Source: Mesobacillus subterraneus
Lineage (GTDB): Bacteria > Bacillota > Bacilli > Bacillales > Cytobacillaceae
Direction: 5' to 3'
Length of the DNA: 64,000 nt
Assembly (NCBI RefSeq): GCF_023715485.1
Contig: NZ_JAMBOF010000015.1
Location: 1 to 64,000, forward strand
Shown here piece after piece: positions 59,896 to 64,000 of this stretch. A model generated the notes under the pieces. That model did no database searches. It saw only the letters and a program-made list of their open reading frames with translations, and was not told the origin of the DNA. A program made the translations under genes and the position numbers. Numbering within the stretch: the first letter of the stretch is position 1; each line of letters begins with the position of its first letter.

Positions 59896-61440
59896 TTACT
59901 TCACCTCAACTGGTTCGAATTCTTCGATCATTTCGCCGTTTAATGACCATGTTTTTGCGTTTGTAATTTTAACTTTCACAATCTTGCCAATTGCTGTTTT
60001 TGGTCCGACAAAATTGACAAGCTTCAACTTGCTAGTGTAACCCGCAAGGACATCGGGATTGTTTTTGCTTTCCCCTTCAACAAGGACCTCAACAACCTGG
60101 TCCATATATTTGTGCATGGACTGGGCTGATTGCTCGTTCACTAGAGCATTAAGGCGCTGAAGGCGCTCTTTTTTCACTTCCATTGGGACATTATCCTGCA
60201 TCTTAGCTGCCGGGGTACCTTCCCTTGGAGAATAAATGAAGGTATATGCTGCTTCATAGCCAACTTCACGAACAAGGGACATTGTTTCTTCGAATTGCTC
60301 CTCTGTTTCGTTCGGATATCCGACAATGATATCTGTTGTCAATGTGGCATTAGGAATAGCAGCCTTGATTTTGCGGACTAGCTCAAGATATTGTTCACGC
60401 GTATACTTGCGTGCCATGATCTTCAATACATCTGTAGAGCCAGATTGAACTGGAAGGTGGATATGGTCCATCAAGTTACCGCCTTTAGCCAGTACTTCGA
60501 TCAAATGATCGTCAAAGTCGCGCGGATGACTCGTTGTGAAACGGATCCTTGGGATGTCAATTTTGCGGATTTCATCCATCAAGTCGCCAAGGCCATACTT
60601 GATATCGGTGAAATCTTTGCCGTACGCGTTTACGTTCTGGCCCAACAGGGTAATTTCCTGATAGCCCTGGGCAGCAAGCTGGCGTACTTCCTGGATGATA
60701 TCCTCAGGACGGCGGCTTCGCTCCTTGCCTCGTGTATATGGAACGATGCAGTAAGTACAGAACTTGTCACAGCCGTACATAATATTAACCCACGCCTTGA
60801 TATTGCCACGGCGTACCTTAGGGAGGTTTTCGATTACGTCCCCTTCCTTCGACCAAACTTCGATGACCATTTCCTTCGACATGTATGCTTCTTGAAGGAT
60901 ATTTGGCAGGCGGTGGATATTGTGTGTTCCGAAAATCATATCAACCTGGTTATATGTTTTTAAAATCTTGTTAACGACAGATTCTTCCTGGGACATGCAG
61001 CCACATACACCCAATAGCAGATCCGGCTTTTCTTTTTTCAGATGCTTAAGATGTCCAAGCTCACCGAATACCTTATTTTCCGCGTTTTCCCTGATCGCAC
61101 AAGTATTCAGCAGGATGACATTCGCATCTTCCACGCTGTCAGTAGCTTCATAGCCAAGACCGAGGAAAATACCTGCCATCACTTCCGTGTCGTGCTCATT
61201 CATCTGGCAGCCATATGTTCGGATATAGAATTTTCGCCCCTGGCCCATTCCCATGAATTGCTCAGGAATCGCGAAGTCCTTATGATAAGAAACTTCTTCC
61301 TTGCCGCGTTTCTTCGCATCCTTCAAAGAAGGAGCTGTATAAACAGTTTCAAAGTACTTGCTGTAATCCTTGCCGGATTTTTTGTCCGAAGAATTCGCAG
61401 TCTGCACTTGTTGACTGTCCAAGCGTTGATTCTCGTTCAT
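59896..61440 (-). CDS. miaB: tRNA methylthiotransferase MiaB
   Basis: This radical-SAM enzyme adds a methylthio group to isopentenyl-A37 in tRNA. The 514-residue protein has an N-terminal extension of about 65 residues, the UPF0004 domain with [13 protein letters not shown] (near 74-86), the radical-SAM motif [15 protein letters not shown] (near 224) and a C-terminal TRAM domain. It is in a conserved pair with ricA. MiaA, which makes its substrate, is at 40303-41256. Confidence 0.95.
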   Translation of the reverse strand: MNENQRLDSQQVQTANSSDKKSGKDYSKYFETVYTAPSLKDAKKRGKEEVSYHKDFAIPEQFMGMGQGRKFYIRTYGCQMNEHDTEVMAGIFLGLGYEATDSVEDANVILLNTCAIRENAENKVFGELGHLKHLKKEKPDLLLGVCGCMSQEESVVNKILKTYNQVDMIFGTHNIHRLPNILQEAYMSKEMVIEVWSKEGDVIENLPKVRRGNIKAWVNIMYGCDKFCTYCIVPYTRGKERSRRPEDIIQEVRQLAAQGYQEITLLGQNVNAYGKDFTDIKYGLGDLMDEIRKIDIPRIRFTTSHPRDFDDHLIEVLAKGGNLMDHIHLPVQSGSTDVLKIMARKYTREQYLELVRKIKAAIPNATLTTDIIVGYPNETEEQFEETMSLVREVGYEAAYTFIYSPREGTPAAKMQDNVPMEVKKERLQRLNALVNEQSAQSMHKYMDQVVEVLVEGESKNNPDVLAGYTSKLKLVNFVGPKTAIGKIVKVKITNAKTWSLNGEMIEEFEPVEVK

Positions 61441-61704
61441 TGTAGATCCCCTTTCGTTAGAAAAGCGTAATCATCCAGATTGATATCTCTTTATAACAGG
61501 GTGACATTTTTAACCCTGAAAAATATTAAATATACACATTATAATAGTATAAACTCTTCAATCAATGAAAACAATAGGATGCACTGGAATTACCGCTTTA
61601 CTAGAAAAAAAGCCTGTCTAATATAACATTTTATCTAAATAAAATGAAAGAAGTTGTGATTCTTGTCACTTTTAATAGAGATCCTCTGATAAACTTATCA
61701 GAAA

Positions 61705-61730
61705 AACCCCAATCGTAATCGATTGGGGTT
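61705..61730 (-). terminator. korB terminator
   Basis: An 11-bp arm hairpin (AACCCCAATCG and complement) has A-rich sequence on its left, that is, U-rich on the minus strand. It lies between korB and miaB. Confidence 0.75.
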
Positions 61731-61773
61731 CTTTTATATCCAGCGCCAGTCAGCAGCGCCGCTGGGTTTGTGA

Positions 61774-62640
61774 TTACTTGAATTCTGCTACTAGCTTATC
61801 AAAATGAGCCTGGTCAAGCTTCAGGTCTGCTTGTGCAAGCGGAGTTTCTGAATAACCGCTTACTAGCTCCTGATATGATTTGCGCTCTGTGTTTTGATAG
61901 ATTAAACCAGTCACTAGTCCGTTGTGCTGCATCAAAGTCTGCATGGCAGCTTCACGGTTAGACGGATCGTATCCTTCAACATCGCTAAGCTTTGTAAGGT
62001 TCTCTTTGAACCAATCGTATGTGTTGACCTTATTGTAAGTTACGCAAGGGCTGAATACGTTGATCAATGAGAAACCTTCATGCTTGATACCTGCTTCGAT
62101 AAGAGCAGTCAAGTCTTTGAGGTCAGTTGAGAAACTTTGTGCCACGAATGTAGCGCCAGCAGTCAATGCCAATTCCATAGGAGAAATCGCTTGTTCAATT
62201 GATCCCATTGGAGTTGATTTTGTCTTGAATCCAGCAGCTGAACGAGGGGAAGTTTGTCCCTTTGTCAAACCGTAGATCTGGTTGTCCATGACAATATAAG
62301 TAATATTGATGTTACGGCGGATTGCATGGACAGTATGTCCCATACCAATTGCGAAACCGTCTCCGTCACCGCCAGAAGCGATAACTGTCAAATCACGGTT
62401 AGCCATTTTCACACCCTGCGCGATCGGAAGCGCACGGCCGTGGATTCCATGGAATCCGTAAGAATTGATATATCCAGAGATACGGCCTGAACAGCCGATA
62501 CCAGAGATTACAGCCAAGTCCTCAGGCTCTAGACCTACATTCGCAGCAGCACGCTGCATTGCCGCCTGTACAGAGAAGTCGCCGCAGCCTGGGCACCAGT
62601 TTGGTTTTACATTATTGCGAAACTCTTTAAAAGTCGCCAT
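61774..62640 (-). CDS. korB: 2-oxoacid:ferredoxin oxidoreductase beta subunit
   Basis: The ThDP-binding beta subunit of a 2-oxoglutarate (or related) ferredoxin oxidoreductase has 288 residues. WCPGCGDFSVQAA is near 14-26, GIGCSGRI near 47, ASGGDGDGFAIGMGH (ThDP-Mg motif) near 88-102, and LTKGQTSPRS near 137. The ATG at 62640 directly overlaps the korA stop region and has AGGAG upstream; the longer frame to 62739 lies inside korA. The pair provides reduced ferredoxin, which could also serve other enzymes of this genome. Confidence 0.92.
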   Translation of the reverse strand: MATFKEFRNNVKPNWCPGCGDFSVQAAMQRAAANVGLEPEDLAVISGIGCSGRISGYINSYGFHGIHGRALPIAQGVKMANRDLTVIASGGDGDGFAIGMGHTVHAIRRNINITYIVMDNQIYGLTKGQTSPRSAAGFKTKSTPMGSIEQAISPMELALTAGATFVAQSFSTDLKDLTALIEAGIKHEGFSLINVFSPCVTYNKVNTYDWFKENLTKLSDVEGYDPSNREAAMQTLMQHNGLVTGLIYQNTERKSYQELVSGYSETPLAQADLKLDQAHFDKLVAEFK

Positions 62641-62641
62641 C

Positions 62642-64000
62642 CTAGAACAACTCCTTGCATTTTGTGTGGACTTCCTGCGGCAAGAATGGATTTCCGTCAT
62701 ACTTGAGGATCTTATGGATCTTCTCATGACTTCCCACATTCATCTTCATGATGTTTGCCAGCTGTCCTGTCGCATTGTTTTCAATCACTGCAACTTTCTT
62801 TGCAGAGTTTACAAGCTGCATCATTTCTTCAGCCGGGAACGGATGAATCAGGCGCACATGCGCATGGTTTACTTTCATACCATCCTTCTCAAGTCTTCCC
62901 ATTGCCTCTTCAATTGCACCTCTTGTAGAGTTGAAACCTACGATCAGCAGATCAGCTTCCTCATGCGGAGCATTTTTATGGATTGGCGTATCGAACTTCA
63001 GATTGCTGATCTTGCGGAAACGCTTATCCATCTGGGCTATGCGGTTCGCTGCAGATTCTGAAGGTTTTCCTGTTTCGTCATGCTCAACACCCGTTACGTG
63101 GTGGATTCCGTTCTTCATGCCAGGTATGACACGCGGTGAAACGCCGTCTTCAGTTACTTCAAAACGCTTGAAGTATCCTTTGTTTTCGATTTCAGGCAGT
63201 TCTTCCGTCACTAACTTGCCGCGGCGGATTTCAACTTTTTCAAAATTAAGCGGCTCAACGGTCTGTTTGCCTAATGATAATTGAAGGTCAGTAAGCAAGA
63301 TTACCGGACACTGATATTCTTCAGCAAGGTTGAACGCTTCAGCAGCATCGTAGAATGCTTCCTGAACCGTACTTGGTGCCATGACGATCTTAGGGATTTC
63401 ACCATGTGTTCCGTAAATCATCGCCATCAGGTCAGATTGTTCCTGTTTAGTAGGAAGGCCTGTTGATGGGCCACCACGCTGTGTATCAACGATAACCAGC
63501 GGTGTTTCAGTGATACCGGAAAGACCGATTGCTTCCATTTTCAATGAAAGACCAGGTCCTGCAGATGCTGTAAGAGCACGTACGCCGCCATAGTTGGCAC
63601 CGATGGTCATCGTTACAGCAGCGATTTCATCTTCCGTCTGGATGACAGCCCCGCCTAGAGCAGGCAATTTCTTAATCAAATATTCCATGATTTCAGAAGC
63701 CGGCGTGATTGGATATGCAGCCATGAAACGGCAGCCCGCAGCTAATGCTCCAAGTGCGATCGCATCATTACCGATCATGAATAAGCGCTTTTGACCATCT
63801 GCTTTTTCAAGCTGCATGGTCTCGGCACCGCCTAATTGTTCTTTCGTATATTCGTAGCCAGCTTTGATGGCTTCCATATTTTTATCAACAACTTGTTGTC
63901 CTTTGCGTCCGAAGATTTCCTGGACGACTTCCTCGAAGACCTGGATGTCCAAATCTAAGATTGCACTAGTTGCACCAATAGCAACCATGTTTTTCATAAG
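62642..64000 (-). CDS. korA: 2-oxoacid:ferredoxin oxidoreductase alpha subunit (partial)
   Basis: This alpha subunit fuses the gamma and alpha domains of archaeal enzymes. It is cut by the right edge of the window: the first visible residues, MKNMVAIGATSAILDLD, are internal in homologues of about 580 residues. About 130 N-terminal residues should lie beyond 64000. Visible domains are the end of the gamma domain, then the pyrimidine-binding alpha domain from GNDAIALGALAAGCRFMAAYPITPASE (in parts) with GPGLSLKMEAIGLSGITETPLVIVD, and a C-terminal domain II. It overlaps korB translationally. Confidence 0.9.
   Translation of the reverse strand, partial: LMKNMVAIGATSAILDLDIQVFEEVVQEIFGRKGQQVVDKNMEAIKAGYEYTKEQLGGAETMQLEKADGQKRLFMIGNDAIALGALAAGCRFMAAYPITPASEIMEYLIKKLPALGGAVIQTEDEIAAVTMTIGANYGGVRALTASAGPGLSLKMEAIGLSGITETPLVIVDTQRGGPSTGLPTKQEQSDLMAMIYGTHGEIPKIVMAPSTVQEAFYDAAEAFNLAEEYQCPVILLTDLQLSLGKQTVEPLNFEKVEIRRGKLVTEELPEIENKGYFKRFEVTEDGVSPRVIPGMKNGIHHVTGVEHDETGKPSESAANRIAQMDKRFRKISNLKFDTPIHKNAPHEEADLLIVGFNSTRGAIEEAMGRLEKDGMKVNHAHVRLIHPFPAEEMMQLVNSAKKVAVIENNATGQLANIMKMNVGSHEKIHKILKYDGNPFLPQEVHTKCKELF

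Noticed and set aside
1-64000. tRNA, rRNA, prophage and intact insertion sequence
   Set aside because: No cloverleaf-like, rRNA-like, integrase, capsid or transposase sequence was seen on either strand.

Overview
The window looks like chromosome of a spore-forming Bacillaceae (Bacillus/Mesobacillus-like). It carries the spore genes spoVK and cotE, and the order korAB-miaB-ricA-cotE-mutS-mutL-miaA-hfq-spoVK-hflX-ynbB-glnR-glnA, read on the minus strand from 64000 down to about 31300, follows the B. subtilis order. Nearly everything is on the minus strand; only five genes with supported function are on the plus strand. I see no rRNA, tRNA, CRISPR array, prophage or intact insertion sequence.

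Positions 1-30000 are an aromatic amino acid catabolic island. It holds: (a) a tyrosine/homogentisate operon (hpd, HisC-like aminotransferase, flavin reductase, FAH-family hydrolase, hmgA; 5298-300); (b) a hot-dog thioesterase followed by phenylalanine dehydrogenase and a complete 2-oxoacid dehydrogenase complex E1a-E1b-E2-E3 (12006-5553); (c) a TrpXYZ-like ABC transporter (15571-12754); (d) a nitronate monooxygenase-like enzyme, a gamma-carbonic-anhydrase/PaaY-like protein and a nitroreductase (16017-18276); and (e) a phenylacetate operon paaK-A-B-C-D-EthD-F-G-ALDH-H-J-ECH-X (29978-18425). Read together, Phe would be taken up, deaminated to phenylpyruvate, oxidatively decarboxylated straight to phenylacetyl-CoA, epoxidised and beta-oxidised; Tyr would go through homogentisate. 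AACGTT-centred palindromes sit on good sigma-A promoters of (b) and (c) and downstream of the promoter of (e), suggesting one shared repressor not encoded here.

Positions 30000-48100 are mostly housekeeping (glnRA, ynbB, hflX, spoVK, hfq, miaA, mreBH, mutL, mutS), interrupted by a TRIC channel, a V4R-STAS regulator, a glutaredoxin with a CsoR-like operator, and a heptad-repeat protein. Positions 48200-58600 are an accessory island between mutS and cotE. It contains an NreB-like PAS kinase/NarL regulator pair, small genes, a polysulfide/DMSO-reductase-type molybdoenzyme operon (TorD chaperone, catalytic, FeS and NrfD subunits) and a divergent ferredoxin, with an Fnr-like box between them. It also holds two copies of a MITE-like repeat and a probable group II intron scar. 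Positions 58600-64000 return to the core (cotE, ricA, miaB, korB, korA; korA runs off the right edge).

The intergenic DNA is unusual. Several spacers contain short words repeated with helical (about 20.5-21 bp, or 31/21/31 bp) phasing, with a different word in each spacer. A roughly 200-340 bp element with imperfect terminal inverted repeats occurs four times.
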